Shown: piece by piece, positions 50,977 through 61,009 of the stretch
Position numbering within the stretch: position 1 is the stretch's first letter
Layout: each line of letters begins with the position of its first letter
Source of the DNA: Actinomycetota bacterium
GTDB lineage: Bacteria > Actinomycetota > Actinomycetes > Actinomycetales > Microbacteriaceae
Length of the DNA stretch: 64,000 nt
Reading direction: 5' to 3'
NCBI GenBank assembly: GCA_013297625.1
Contig: JAAFHT010000003.1
Coordinates: 1 to 64,000 of the forward strand
Notes under the pieces: model-generated
What the model was told of the DNA's origin: nothing
Database searches by the model: none
What the model saw: the letters and a program-made list of their open reading frames with translations, nothing else
Program-made: the position numbers and the translations under genes

Positions 50977-52708
50977 CCCTGGGATGCGTGGCGTTCGCGC
51001 CGCGATCGCCCTCGCCCTCGTAGCCAGTGTGGGCCTCGGGCCCGCCGTCGCTCAGGCTTCGCCCGCGCGCGCGGTGGGAATCGTCTACCAGCCCATTGAG
51101 GGTGCCGGGTCAACGTGGTCGGCAAATGCACTGCAGCAGTGGGTGCGCAACGTCTTCGACAACTACCGCTGGAAGATCTCGTACAACGACCAGGGCTCGT
51201 CGGCGGGCCGACAGTTGTTTGCTCAAGGGACGACCGACTTCGGCGTCTCAGAGATTCCCTACGCTCTCGCGAACAGCGACAGCCCTGACCCGCGGCCCGC
51301 TCGTCAGTTCGCGTACATCCCCATCGTCGCCGGTGGAACCGCGTTCATGTACAACCTCGTCATCGGAGGGCAGCGGGTTACCAACCTTCGCCTCTCGGGC
51401 GAGACCGTCGCGAAGATCTTCACCGGAGTCATCACCAAGTGGAACGATCCGGCGATCGCCGCCGACAACCCCAAACTTGCGCTTCCGGCGACGACGATCG
51501 TTCCTGTCGTTCGTTCTGATGGGTCGGGTACGACGGCCCAATTGACGGCATGGATGCGCGCTCAGCATCCGGCGATCTGGAACGCCTATTGCGCCAAAGC
51601 GGGTCGGTCGAACTGTGGAATCACCTCGAACTACCCCGTCATTCCCGGCTCGGCTTTCTTGGCCCAGCAGGGGTCGAATCAGGTTGCCAGCACGGTAGCG
51701 AAGAACAGTTCGGTCGGGGCCATTACCTACGTTGAGGCCTCGTACGCGATCAACGCCCGCTTCCCCGTGGCGAAGCTGCTCAACGCGGCCGGCTTCTACA
51801 CCGAGCCGACGGCCTCGAATGTTGCGGTGTCGCTGCTGTCGGCCGTGATCAACAACGACCCGAACTCGCAGGAGTACCTCACCGCCAACCTGAGCCCGGT
51901 CTACAACAGCAAAGACCCTCGGGTGTATCCGTTGTCGTCGTACTCGTACATCATCGTGCCGACGGCGATCGAAGGAAACTTCACGCTCGATAAGGGGCTC
52001 ACGCTCGCCGATTTTGTGTCGTACTTCTTGTGCGAAGGGCAGCAGCAGGCCGAAGTTCTTGGCTACTCGCCCTTGCCGATCAACCTGGTTCAAGGAGGCC
52101 TTGAACAGGCTCAGTTGATCCCCGGCGGGGATCCGCAGAACAAGAACGTCTCGACGTGCAATAACCCGACGTTCTCACCAGACGGCACGAACAAGCTCGC
52201 CAATGAGGCACCGCAGCCTCAGGCCTGTGACAAGAAAGGCCCCGACCAGTGCTTGACCGGTACGGGTGGCGCCTCGGGAACTCCCACCGTCGGTAGTGGC
52301 ACCACAAACCTGGGAACAGGCGGCACCGGTGGAGGCGAGTCGGGCGAAGACGGTGACAACAGCGACGGTCTTGGGTCGGTCGGTGATGGCGAGACCGTGG
52401 GACTCGGCGGCGGCAGCAAGATCGTGACCGGAACGCCGCTCACGCTCGATTCGCGGGGGATCGAACCCCACGTGCTGGTGCTCATGATTCTGGCCACTCT
52501 CGTGGCTTTGTCGGCAGTTTTGTTGCCGCCGATCATCGCTCGTCGCCGGGCTGCGCTCGCTCTCGCCGCACCGGTCGGTTCCATTCCGCGCGCCGCCACT
52601 CAGCCTCGTGGCTCCCCGTACACGCGACGACCATCGATGCCAAAAATTCACCTACCCGCCCGCTTTACAAAATTCGGCCGTGCGACTGCGCCGGGTGAGG
52701 ACTCTTAG
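50969..52708 (+). CDS. pstS: PstS-type phosphate-binding protein with C-terminal TM anchor
   Basis: EGAGSTWSANALQQW, TDFGVSEIPYAL, VRSDGSGTTAQLTAWM; Gly-rich linker then HVLVLMILATLVALSAVLLPPIIARR; no lipobox Cys. Confidence 0.9.
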   Translation: MTNPGMRGVRAAIALALVASVGLGPAVAQASPARAVGIVYQPIEGAGSTWSANALQQWVRNVFDNYRWKISYNDQGSSAGRQLFAQGTTDFGVSEIPYALANSDSPDPRPARQFAYIPIVAGGTAFMYNLVIGGQRVTNLRLSGETVAKIFTGVITKWNDPAIAADNPKLALPATTIVPVVRSDGSGTTAQLTAWMRAQHPAIWNAYCAKAGRSNCGITSNYPVIPGSAFLAQQGSNQVASTVAKNSSVGAITYVEASYAINARFPVAKLLNAAGFYTEPTASNVAVSLLSAVINNDPNSQEYLTANLSPVYNSKDPRVYPLSSYSYIIVPTAIEGNFTLDKGLTLADFVSYFLCEGQQQAEVLGYSPLPINLVQGGLEQAQLIPGGDPQNKNVSTCNNPTFSPDGTNKLANEAPQPQACDKKGPDQCLTGTGGASGTPTVGSGTTNLGTGGTGGGESGEDGDNSDGLGSVGDGETVGLGGGSKIVTGTPLTLDSRGIEPHVLVLMILATLVALSAVLLPPIIARRRAALALAAPVGSIPRAATQPRGSPYTRRPSMPKIHLPARFTKFGRATAPGEDS

Positions 52709-52709
52709 C

Positions 52710-55394
52710 GTGTCGACCGTGTCAACCACCTCACAGCCCTCTCAGCGTGCGCGCCGACGCGTTGCGTTAGGCCGCGTTGCGTTCGCGACGATTGCGGCCG
52801 TGAGCTTTGGGGGCCTTGTGGCGGGAGCCCCCGCGGCACCGGCCGCGGCGGCAGCGCCGACGCCGATCACGATCGCGTGGGATGGCGACACCTCTTCTGC
52901 TGCGAGCTTTCAGCCGACGCGCGACCCCGCGAGCCCGCACTACTCCGAGATGCGCAACATCACTGTGACGGTGAGCCAAACGACGAACATTGGCGATCAA
53001 GCGATTCGCGTGAATGTGGCCGGGTTCGCTGGCACCCGGTCAGCGATCTCTGAGGGTGTCCAGAACGGCGCCAACTTCGTTCAGGCCATGCAGTGTTGGG
53101 GTGACGACCCCAATGCGGCAGACTTCGTCGAGAGCTGCCAATGGGGCGGCCGATTGCCCACCGTGCTCGGCAACGCCGTCTACTTCGACAACGCCTTCCG
53201 CGTGTCGACGAAGGACTACACCCCGACCCCGGCGACCGCCTACGACAACCCGTTCGTCACCGTCAGCGGCGCGGTCGTGACGGCTAAAGCAAACCTCGAC
53301 AGCGCGGGGCGCACGTTTAACCCGATTCTGAGCTACTTCAGCCCCTCGACGACCAACGAGGTACCGCTCGCGCGAATCGGCGCGGATGGCACGGGCTATT
53401 TCGACTTCGAGACTCAGTCGTCGAGCCAGTCGCCGCACTTGGGGTGTGGCGATGCGGGGCAATTGCGCTGCTGGCTCGTCATCGTGCCTCGCGGAACGAA
53501 GTTCGGCGGCGGCGAGAATGGTTCCGACCCGACCGACTGCAGTGACCTGACCAACCGCTTTGGCGTTTCGTACACCTACGGCCAAGCCGCCACGATTCAA
53601 GGCGGAAGCCCGGTCAACCCGAAGTGTGACTACTTCGAGAACCGCATTGTCGTGCCGCTTGACTTCACGCCCACAGCGGTGTCGTGCCCGTCAGGGGCCC
53701 CCGAGTTTCGTGTGTCTGGTTCGCAATTCATGATCTCGGCCATGAGTTCGTGGCAGCCCTCGCTCTGCCAAGAGGTCGGTAGCACCTTCAGCTTTGCGAC
53801 CAACCCTGATGGAGTGGCACGGGCCCAATTGCTCGAAGAGCGCTCGGGCTCGCCTGAGCTCATCTACAGCGGGTATCCGGTGACGAGCGCAGAACTGCCG
53901 ACCGTCGACGAGCGAACGCTCTTCACCAAAACGGCGTTTGAGTACGTTCCCATCGCGGTCTCGAGCATGGTCATTGCGTACAACGCAGAGTTTGCCAACG
54001 GCCGTCAAGAGAGTTTGGTCATCACTCCGCGCCTCATGGCCAAGCTCTTGACGCAGTCGTACTCGTTCACCGTGCCGCAGTCGACCGCGACGCCGACGCA
54101 GGCGATTGCGCACCTGTCGGCGGCCGCGCGCGGCTACAACTACTGGTCGACCGACCCCGACTTTCGCGCGGCAAACCCCAGCAACTGGCAAAACTTCGAA
54201 CAGCAGACCCCGAGCATCGTCCTCCCGGGGCCGGCTGCCGCTGACGGAATCAAGCAGGTCTGGCGATGGATTCTGGCAGACCAGGATGCCGTGGCCTTCC
54301 TTAACGGAACCCCCGACCCCTGGGGAATGACGGTCAATCCCTACTACCTGCCGCGGACCGCGACGAACCTCATCCCCTGGTACTACGACGCGAGCCTGAA
54401 CTACCTGCCCACGCCGACAACGCGTCAGGTGGGTCAAGTGAACATCGACGGCAGCCCACTGCAGATCAGCACCACCGTTCTCGACACCTTCCCCAAAGAT
54501 GACGGCAGCTTGCTGCCGTTCGAGCTCTCGCAGACGAACGGTACGAGCCGTTACGACACGATTCAGTTCGCCCCGTACGCCATTGACTACCTCGCGGCGG
54601 CGCGTCAGGCGTTCCGTGGCGACCCCAACTCGCGGGTGTTGTGGGATGCCAACCGCATCAATGACGCCGGTAACTTCGGCGCCTGGATCAGCACGGGTGT
54701 GCAAGACGCCGGGGCGCGGTTCATGATCGCTGTCACCGACTCCGCCAATGCGGCGCGGTATGGCTTGACGACCGCCCAGCTCACGCCCTCCAACACGACG
54801 ACTCCGGTTTCGAGCACGGCCGAGACGATGACGGCGGCACTTGCGGCCCTCTCGCCCACGTCGCTCGATGCCGTCTTGCAGGTCGACCCCGCGAAGGTGA
54901 CGGGAAACGCGTACCCCCTCACGATGGTGACCTACGCCGGAGTCAACCTGACGAAGTCGACCCCAGCATCCCGAACCACCATGACCGGCATGCTGCAGCA
55001 AATCACGACGACGGGCCAAGTGCAGGGAACCGCGCTTGGCCAACTGCCGGTCGGATACGTTCCCTTGACGGCCGAGTTGACGACGAAAGCGGCGGCGGCA
55101 ACCAGCCGCATTCAGTCGTGGACCCCGCCCAAGGCGCCCTCACCCACGCCGAGTTCGAACTCGAACTCCAACTCTTCATCGAACTTCCCGACTCTTGACG
55201 ACGAAGGCGGCTCGGGCGTCGAGCCCGGCGTTGACCCCGAGCTCACTCCCGGTGTCGATGAATTGTCAGAAGACCGCACGCCCGAATCGACGTCGGGGGT
55301 GCTCAACGGCGGTCTCGCGGTTTCGCTCGTGGTCGGCCTACTCGGCTTCGTCTTTGCCCCGGGCATCTTGCGCGGCGGAGGTCTGTTCTTCTAA
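52710..55394 (+). CDS. Large secreted, C-terminally anchored substrate-binding-like protein
   Basis: 894 aa from GTG; signal sequence, SNSNSNSSSN linker, C-terminal TM (LAVSLVVGLLGFVFAPGIL); periplasmic-binding-like segments (FVPIAVSSMVIAYN-type YVPIAVSSMVIAYNAEF, MAKLLTQSY). Confidence 0.75.
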   Translation: MSTVSTTSQPSQRARRRVALGRVAFATIAAVSFGGLVAGAPAAPAAAAAPTPITIAWDGDTSSAASFQPTRDPASPHYSEMRNITVTVSQTTNIGDQAIRVNVAGFAGTRSAISEGVQNGANFVQAMQCWGDDPNAADFVESCQWGGRLPTVLGNAVYFDNAFRVSTKDYTPTPATAYDNPFVTVSGAVVTAKANLDSAGRTFNPILSYFSPSTTNEVPLARIGADGTGYFDFETQSSSQSPHLGCGDAGQLRCWLVIVPRGTKFGGGENGSDPTDCSDLTNRFGVSYTYGQAATIQGGSPVNPKCDYFENRIVVPLDFTPTAVSCPSGAPEFRVSGSQFMISAMSSWQPSLCQEVGSTFSFATNPDGVARAQLLEERSGSPELIYSGYPVTSAELPTVDERTLFTKTAFEYVPIAVSSMVIAYNAEFANGRQESLVITPRLMAKLLTQSYSFTVPQSTATPTQAIAHLSAAARGYNYWSTDPDFRAANPSNWQNFEQQTPSIVLPGPAAADGIKQVWRWILADQDAVAFLNGTPDPWGMTVNPYYLPRTATNLIPWYYDASLNYLPTPTTRQVGQVNIDGSPLQISTTVLDTFPKDDGSLLPFELSQTNGTSRYDTIQFAPYAIDYLAAARQAFRGDPNSRVLWDANRINDAGNFGAWISTGVQDAGARFMIAVTDSANAARYGLTTAQLTPSNTTTPVSSTAETMTAALAALSPTSLDAVLQVDPAKVTGNAYPLTMVTYAGVNLTKSTPASRTTMTGMLQQITTTGQVQGTALGQLPVGYVPLTAELTTKAAAATSRIQSWTPPKAPSPTPSSNSNSNSSSNFPTLDDEGGSGVEPGVDPELTPGVDELSEDRTPESTSGVLNGGLAVSLVVGLLGFVFAPGILRGGGLFF

Positions 55395-55408
55395 CCCCCA
55401 CACAGCTT

Positions 55409-55487
55409 CTTTCGGGCACCGCTCCGACCCGAAAGGAAACCCCCCACTGAACCGGAAAGCACAGTGAGGGGCTAGTCCATAGGGACT
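55409..55487 (+). other. Three consecutive hairpins in intergenic region
   Basis: CTTTCGGG/CCCGAAAG (55409-55435), CCCCCCACTG/CAGTGAGGGG (55440-55471), AGTCC/GGACT (55474-55487). Confidence 0.5.
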
Positions 55488-55527
55488 CAACTACCGGAGA
55501 AAGTTACCAAAAGAAGGTTGGAACCTG

Positions 55528-56616
55528 ATGCACAAGCACACGAAGCTGCGCTTCGGCGTAGTTGCAGCGCTCGCTGTCGCGGCGCTCACTTTCGGTACGG
55601 CGGCGCCGGCATTTGCCGACCCCGACCCGTTGGGCCCGCCGAAGCAGCTCAACGGTACTGGCTCCGACACGACGCAAGACGTCATGAGCGGCGTCGCGAG
55701 CGTTGTCACTAACATCGGAAACTGGGATGCCGTGCCCGCGGGCAGCAGCATCACCGTTGACGGCACGACGTTCAGCCGGCCGATTGGCTCGACCGCGGGC
55801 ATCCGCGCACTCAGCTCGTCGATTCGCGGCATCGCCTACGCTGGCACGACGCTTCCGGTCGGCACCCTCGACTTTGCTCGTGCTTCGGCGCTGCGCAGCG
55901 AAGCCGGCACCGAGTTGACCTACATCCCGTTCGCGCGTGACGCGGTCACCATTGCCATGAACATCTCGAGCGACTTCCCGAAGGATGTCGCGCTCGGTGC
56001 TGCAGGCCAGGCCACCAACCTGTTCACGCTGCGCAACATCTACCTCGGCACCGTCACCTCGTTCATCGACAGCGCCGGCAACACGGTCACCATCCGTCCG
56101 TTGCTGCCGCAGGCGAACTCGGGAACCCGCACCTACTGGGTGAGCGTTCTCGGCACCACCGAGGCCGCGCTGACCGCGGGTGGCCGCGCCACCGACCTGG
56201 GCAACACGGTGCAAGAGCACGACGGTACCTTCTTGACGCGCGATGGCGACATCGTTCCGTTCTCGGTCGGTCAGTGGTTGGCGCAGAGCAACAACCGCTC
56301 GCTGCCCACGGCCGTTGTTGAGCGTCGCGGCCAGGCCGTTCTCGGCAGCATCGACACTGTCAAGCCGATCATCTACGACGGTACGACGATCACGACGAAC
56401 CCGGACTTCCTTCCGAGCCGTCTGGTCTACAACGTCGTCGAGACCCGTGCGCTCACCACGAGCACCCCGTCGGCCAACGACCTCGCCATTCGTGCGGCGT
56501 TCGCCGGTTCGACGTCGGCCGTGTGTGCAGCGCAGACGCAGATCAAGCAGTACGGCTTCGCCACCATCGGCTCGCAGTGCGGCAGCACCACGACGCAGCG
56601 CGGCTACGTCAACTAA
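55528..56616 (+). CDS. Secreted PstS-like substrate-binding protein without anchor
   Basis: Signal peptide ...TFGTAAPAFADPDP; LNGTGSDTTQDVMSGV; QANSGTRTYWVSVLGT; 362 aa. Confidence 0.75.
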   Translation: MHKHTKLRFGVVAALAVAALTFGTAAPAFADPDPLGPPKQLNGTGSDTTQDVMSGVASVVTNIGNWDAVPAGSSITVDGTTFSRPIGSTAGIRALSSSIRGIAYAGTTLPVGTLDFARASALRSEAGTELTYIPFARDAVTIAMNISSDFPKDVALGAAGQATNLFTLRNIYLGTVTSFIDSAGNTVTIRPLLPQANSGTRTYWVSVLGTTEAALTAGGRATDLGNTVQEHDGTFLTRDGDIVPFSVGQWLAQSNNRSLPTAVVERRGQAVLGSIDTVKPIIYDGTTITTNPDFLPSRLVYNVVETRALTTSTPSANDLAIRAAFAGSTSAVCAAQTQIKQYGFATIGSQCGSTTTQRGYVN

Positions 56617-56661
56617 TCCCTGCTCAACGCTCGAAACAACAAGAAAGAGTTACGAGACAAC

Positions 56662-57972
56662 ATGAAACTCATGAAAAAGGCCGCTTCTGTGGCCCTCGCC
56701 AGTGCGCTGGTCGTGGTTGGCCTGAGCGCTGCTCAGCCGGCCTTGGCCGACCAGATCCCGGGTACCCTCACCCTGGTCAGCGGCAACGGCTCCAGCGGAG
56801 CTTCTCTGAATGGTTCGAACACGGACACCTACTTCCTGAACTCCGTCGCGACCAGCGTCGGCGCTCCGGTCGGGTTCCGTGCCGCCAGCACCAGCCAGAT
56901 TTTCCAGGGCGGCGTGCTGGTTGGAAACATCTCCAACCTGCGCACGACTTCGATGGCAGTGACGGCGGGAACGAACGGTCTTGACGGCAACCCTGCCCTC
57001 ATGGACCGCTCGGTCATCGCTACGAACAACTTCGTGAGCAACAAGAAGCTGGACAACGCGGCACTCTCGACCCTCGTCTCGGGCCCGTTCGAGTACCGCT
57101 ACTACTTCCACGCCTCGAGCACCTCGCTTGACCTGGTCAACGACAAGTACCTGTCGATCACGTTGAACTACAACGCGACCGCTGGAACCTGGAGCCTTCC
57201 GGTCTCGGCTACGGCGACGGCCACCTCGCTCACCGCGAGCGCCTCGGGCACGAACGTCACCCTCGCGGCGACGGTCACCCCCTCGGGCACCGCGGGCAAC
57301 GTGGTGTTCCGCGAGGGTGCGACCACTGTCGCGACCGTCGTGAACGCTGCGGGTACCGTCAGCACGACCCTCACGGGCGTGTCGAACGGTCCGCACACCT
57401 ACACGGCCCAGTTCGTGCCGACCAACGCCACGCTGTTCACGGGCTCAACCTCGGGCACCGCATCGGTCACGGTCGGCAGCCAGCCGGCCCCCGCGACCGT
57501 CACGGGTGACATCACCGTGCAGGTTGCCAACGGTGTTGGCGGCGGCGCTCTCGTGCTGACGGCTTCGTCGCTCACGGCGAACCTCGGCTCGGTCGTCAAC
57601 TCGGGTGGAACGCTTAACGCCTCGGGCACCGTCACCGCTGTGGTCGACGACTCGCGTCAGGCTGGCGCTGCGGCGTTCTCGCTGACCGGCCAGGTGAGCG
57701 ACTTCACCGCTCCGGGTGGGCTCGTGCTCAGCTCGAGCTACCTCGGCTGGACCCCCACCGTGACCGGTGTGGGAACGGGCGGTGCTGTCGTTACGTCGTC
57801 GTCGTCGGCGACTGGCGGCCTCAAGGTTGCGCGCGTGTGGGCGACGGGCACCCCGTCGGCCGCTGACCCGCAGCCGACCACCACCAACGCGTCGGCCCTG
57901 CTGCAGCTGCGGGCCCCGCTCAACACCGCGCCCGGCAACTACTCGGCGCTGCTGACGGTGACCCTCACCTAA
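56662..57972 (+). CDS. Secreted Ig-like repeat protein with WxL-like C-terminal domain
   Basis: Signal peptide; Ig-like VTLAATVTPSGTAGNVVFREGATTVATVVNAAGTVSTTLTGVSNGPHTYTAQFVPTN; C-terminus VTAVVDDSRQAGAAAFSLTGQVSDFT...YLGWTPTV...LQLRAPLNTAPGNYSALLTVTLT. Confidence 0.7.
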   Translation: MKLMKKAASVALASALVVVGLSAAQPALADQIPGTLTLVSGNGSSGASLNGSNTDTYFLNSVATSVGAPVGFRAASTSQIFQGGVLVGNISNLRTTSMAVTAGTNGLDGNPALMDRSVIATNNFVSNKKLDNAALSTLVSGPFEYRYYFHASSTSLDLVNDKYLSITLNYNATAGTWSLPVSATATATSLTASASGTNVTLAATVTPSGTAGNVVFREGATTVATVVNAAGTVSTTLTGVSNGPHTYTAQFVPTNATLFTGSTSGTASVTVGSQPAPATVTGDITVQVANGVGGGALVLTASSLTANLGSVVNSGGTLNASGTVTAVVDDSRQAGAAAFSLTGQVSDFTAPGGLVLSSSYLGWTPTVTGVGTGGAVVTSSSSATGGLKVARVWATGTPSAADPQPTTTNASALLQLRAPLNTAPGNYSALLTVTLT

Positions 57973-58118
57973 GCACCTGCACCACCGTGGCGGGCTGGGC
58001 GGATTCGTGACCGCTCAGCCCGCTGCGGGCATTCGTGCGACTTGGACTACCCGGCTCGCGCACCCCGTGTTTCTCTTCCGTCAACCTGTTGCACGCTTTC
58101 TGATGATTGGTTCATGCA

Positions 58119-59309
58119 ATGCGTTTCCCCGCCGCTTATGCCTCTGCCACTGTCGTTCTGAGCCTTGCGCTCGCGCTCGTGGGAATCGGCGCCGCCGCCG
58201 CTCCTACTGGCCCCCTGCAGCAAGCCGAGGGAGACGTCACCTGGAGTGTTCAACCCGCCAACACCGTCAACGGCACGCGCACGCAGTTCGAGTACTCGAC
58301 TGACCCGGGTACGCAAGTCGTTGACTATGTGGTCGTCTCTAATCGCGGCACGACCGCCGCCGAGTTCGCGATCTATGCCACCGATGCGACCAACGATGTT
58401 GAGACCGGAGCCTTCGGCCTTCTGCCGAGCAACGAGCCCCCCGTCGACATGGGTTCGTGGATCACCATGGATGTTGAGTCGGTCACTCTCGAGCCCGGCC
58501 AGGCGAGCACCATCCCCTTCAATCTTCTGATTCCGTCTGACGCCACCCCGGGCGACCACGTGGCGGGAATCATCGCCTCGATCACAACCACGGCCGATGA
58601 CGACGGCACGACCGTCAGTCTCGAACAGCGGGTCGGCGCTCGGGTCTACCTTCGCGTCTCAGGCGACGTCGCAGCGTCAGCCGAAGTCTCGGGTGTCACG
58701 ACGACCTTTACCCCCGAACTCAACCCCTTCGCCTTTGGTCGGCTCACGCTCGACTACTCCGTGCGCAACACCGGCAACGTGCGCATGGATGTCGTGCAAG
58801 ACGTGCAGATCACCGGCCCGTTTGGCATTCCCCTGGCGACCATCACGCCTCAGCCGCTCGTCGACCTCTTGCCGAGACAGACCGTCGGCGTCTCAGCAGA
58901 CGTTCCGCAAATCGCGGCCTTGTTCCTGGCCTTCTCCACCATCACGGTCACCCCCGGCCCGTTGGGGTCGGCCGAGGCCCCCGCCGTCGAAGACAGTGAG
59001 ACGGCGGTCGAGACCGCGACTCCTGAACCGACGGATGCCCCCGCAGAGCTCGACCCCACCGCAGCTCCTCCCATTGACGCCTCGAACCTCGACGATCGTG
59101 TCGACTTCATCCCGGTGACGGCGGGAGCAACCACGCTCACTGTTTCGTGGACGCTCCTCCTGCTCGTCGTGATCATCGGAGGCGTCGCGTTCCTCGCCGT
59201 TCGCTACGTGGCGAACACGCGCGAGCAGATGTACGCCGCGATCGATGAAGCGGCGGCAGCAGCGCGCGAAGAGGCGTTGGCGTCGGCAAACAAGGCGAAC
59301 GAAAAGTGA
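58119..59309 (+). CDS. DUF916 (WxL-interacting) family protein with C-terminal TM
   Basis: VTWSVQPANTVNGTRTQFEYSTDPGTQVVDYVVVSNRGTTAAEFAIYATDA...LEPGQASTIPFNLLIPSDATPGDHVAGIIAS; TM LLLLVVIIGGVAFLAVRYV. Confidence 0.8.
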   Translation: MRFPAAYASATVVLSLALALVGIGAAAAPTGPLQQAEGDVTWSVQPANTVNGTRTQFEYSTDPGTQVVDYVVVSNRGTTAAEFAIYATDATNDVETGAFGLLPSNEPPVDMGSWITMDVESVTLEPGQASTIPFNLLIPSDATPGDHVAGIIASITTTADDDGTTVSLEQRVGARVYLRVSGDVAASAEVSGVTTTFTPELNPFAFGRLTLDYSVRNTGNVRMDVVQDVQITGPFGIPLATITPQPLVDLLPRQTVGVSADVPQIAALFLAFSTITVTPGPLGSAEAPAVEDSETAVETATPEPTDAPAELDPTAAPPIDASNLDDRVDFIPVTAGATTLTVSWTLLLLVVIIGGVAFLAVRYVANTREQMYAAIDEAAAAAREEALASANKANEK

Positions 59310-60022
59310 CGGTCACCTCGGTAACGACGACGCTGTCGTTGGCCACGGTCGCGCTCGCGCTCGCGCTCGTCACTACGGCGAGTGTCGCGGCCACGGCTGC
59401 GACACCCCCTCCCTCGGAGGGCCCGATTACGGTGGTCGTGCCGGCGACATCGTCACCGAGCCCGTCGCCGAGCAGCACGGGAACACGTGGAGGCGGGTCG
59501 ACGGGCGCGTCGGGCGAGACCCCCGACGACGTCGTCGCCGGAGCGCCGACGTGCGCGGCGTCGAACGCTGATGGTTCGCCCACCCCCGCGGCAACGCCGA
59601 AAGACGATGCTCGTGTACTGGCGGTCGACCGCGAACGGCTGATTGCCGGCGAGTGGATCATCACGCGGTCGTCTGACTTCACGCGCGGCGAGAAGGTTCA
59701 GATTGTGATGTATCCCGGAGCAGTGGTGATCGGGAGTTTCACGGTCGATGCTCCAACGGGTTTCGCGGCGCGATTCCGCATTCCTAATGAAACCTTGGTG
59801 GGGCAGTACTCTCTCGAGGCGACAGGCTGGGCCTCGTGCGCGGTTGCCAACAACGTCGTCACGATCGTCAGTGGCCCCGCGCCCACCCCGGCATCAGTCG
59901 TGTGGTGGCCGTACGCCGTGCTCGGCTCACTCAGCTTGGGCTTTGTGTCGCTCGTCTTCGCCTTCCGCGCCCAGATCGCTCTGTGGTTCGCGGCTTCTGC
60001 GGCATCGGTCTCGGTTCGATGA
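59306..60022 (+). CDS. Secreted protein with Pro/Ser/Gly linker and C-terminal TM
   Basis: Signal peptide, SSPSPSPSSTGTRGGGSTG linker, Ig-like domain, TM YAVLGSLSLGFVSLVFAFRAQI. Confidence 0.7.
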   Translation: MTVTSVTTTLSLATVALALALVTTASVAATAATPPPSEGPITVVVPATSSPSPSPSSTGTRGGGSTGASGETPDDVVAGAPTCAASNADGSPTPAATPKDDARVLAVDRERLIAGEWIITRSSDFTRGEKVQIVMYPGAVVIGSFTVDAPTGFAARFRIPNETLVGQYSLEATGWASCAVANNVVTIVSGPAPTPASVVWWPYAVLGSLSLGFVSLVFAFRAQIALWFAASAASVSVR

Positions 60023-60996
60023 CCGCAGTTTCTGACGAGGAGCGCACGGTCGCCCCGCCCAGCCCAGCGGCTCGACCTCCGCTGCCTTTTTGGCTGCGCA
60101 AGCGCCCGAAGCGGGTTCGGCCCCGCAAACCTGCACCGACCCCTCGAGATGTGCGGTGGTGGGTTGGTGTTGTCTGGCTCGTGTTGTCGGCAATTCTGTT
60201 GGGATTCGTCGCCCACGTCTCGCTCGTGGGTTCGCTGCATCACGCACGCTCGCAGTTCACGCTGTACCAAGAATTGCGATCGAGTTTGGCCCTGGCAACG
60301 GCCCCGCTCGGCCAACTTGACGTCGACGGTGTCTTGGTGCCTGAAGGCACGCCGATCGGTGTGCTCGTGATCGAGACCGACACCGTGTCTCTCAGCGAGG
60401 TCTTCGTGCAGGGAACGACGGCCGAGGTGCTCACTCTCGGACCTGGTCACCGGCGCGACACTGTCATGCCCGGCCAGGTCGGCACGAGCGTGATCATGGG
60501 GCGTCAAGCGACCTTCGGTGGGCCGTTCGGCTCGCTGAGCTTGCTCCGGACCGGTGACGAGATCACGGTCATTACCGGGCAAGGAGCGTCAACCTTCGAG
60601 GTCATCGGGCTGCGCCGCGAGGGCGAACTCTTGCCGATTCCGCTCGATGAGGGAGAGGGCCGACTCGAGCTCATTACGGCTGACGGAACCCCGTTCGTTC
60701 CCTCCGGTGCTCTGCACATCGATGCCGACCTCGTCGGTGAAGCGTTCGAGGCGCCGTCGCCGGTCTTCACCAAAGAAGTTCTCGAGCCCTCGGAGTTTGC
60801 CATGGTCACCGACGTGTCGGGCCTGATTCCGACACTGTTCTGGGCCCAGTTGCTCTTCGCCGCCATCGTCGTGATTCGGTGGGTGCGATCGCGCTGGGGC
60901 ATTTGGCAAACCTGGATCATTGCGACCCCCGTGGTCTTGGCCCTCGGCGCAGCTACCGCGAGCAGCGCCATGACCCTCTTCCCCAACCTGCTCTAG
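60019..60996 (+). CDS. Sortase-fold membrane protein lacking catalytic His and Cys
   Basis: N-terminal [46 protein letters not shown] and [10 protein letters not shown] align with class E-type sortase GPGHxxxTxxPGxxGNxxxxAHRxTYGxPF...GD and LxLTTC. Confidence 0.75.
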   Translation: MTAVSDEERTVAPPSPAARPPLPFWLRKRPKRVRPRKPAPTPRDVRWWVGVVWLVLSAILLGFVAHVSLVGSLHHARSQFTLYQELRSSLALATAPLGQLDVDGVLVPEGTPIGVLVIETDTVSLSEVFVQGTTAEVLTLGPGHRRDTVMPGQVGTSVIMGRQATFGGPFGSLSLLRTGDEITVITGQGASTFEVIGLRREGELLPIPLDEGEGRLELITADGTPFVPSGALHIDADLVGEAFEAPSPVFTKEVLEPSEFAMVTDVSGLIPTLFWAQLLFAAIVVIRWVRSRWGIWQTWIIATPVVLALGAATASSAMTLFPNLL

Positions 60997-61009
60997 TTCG
61001 GAGACGACC

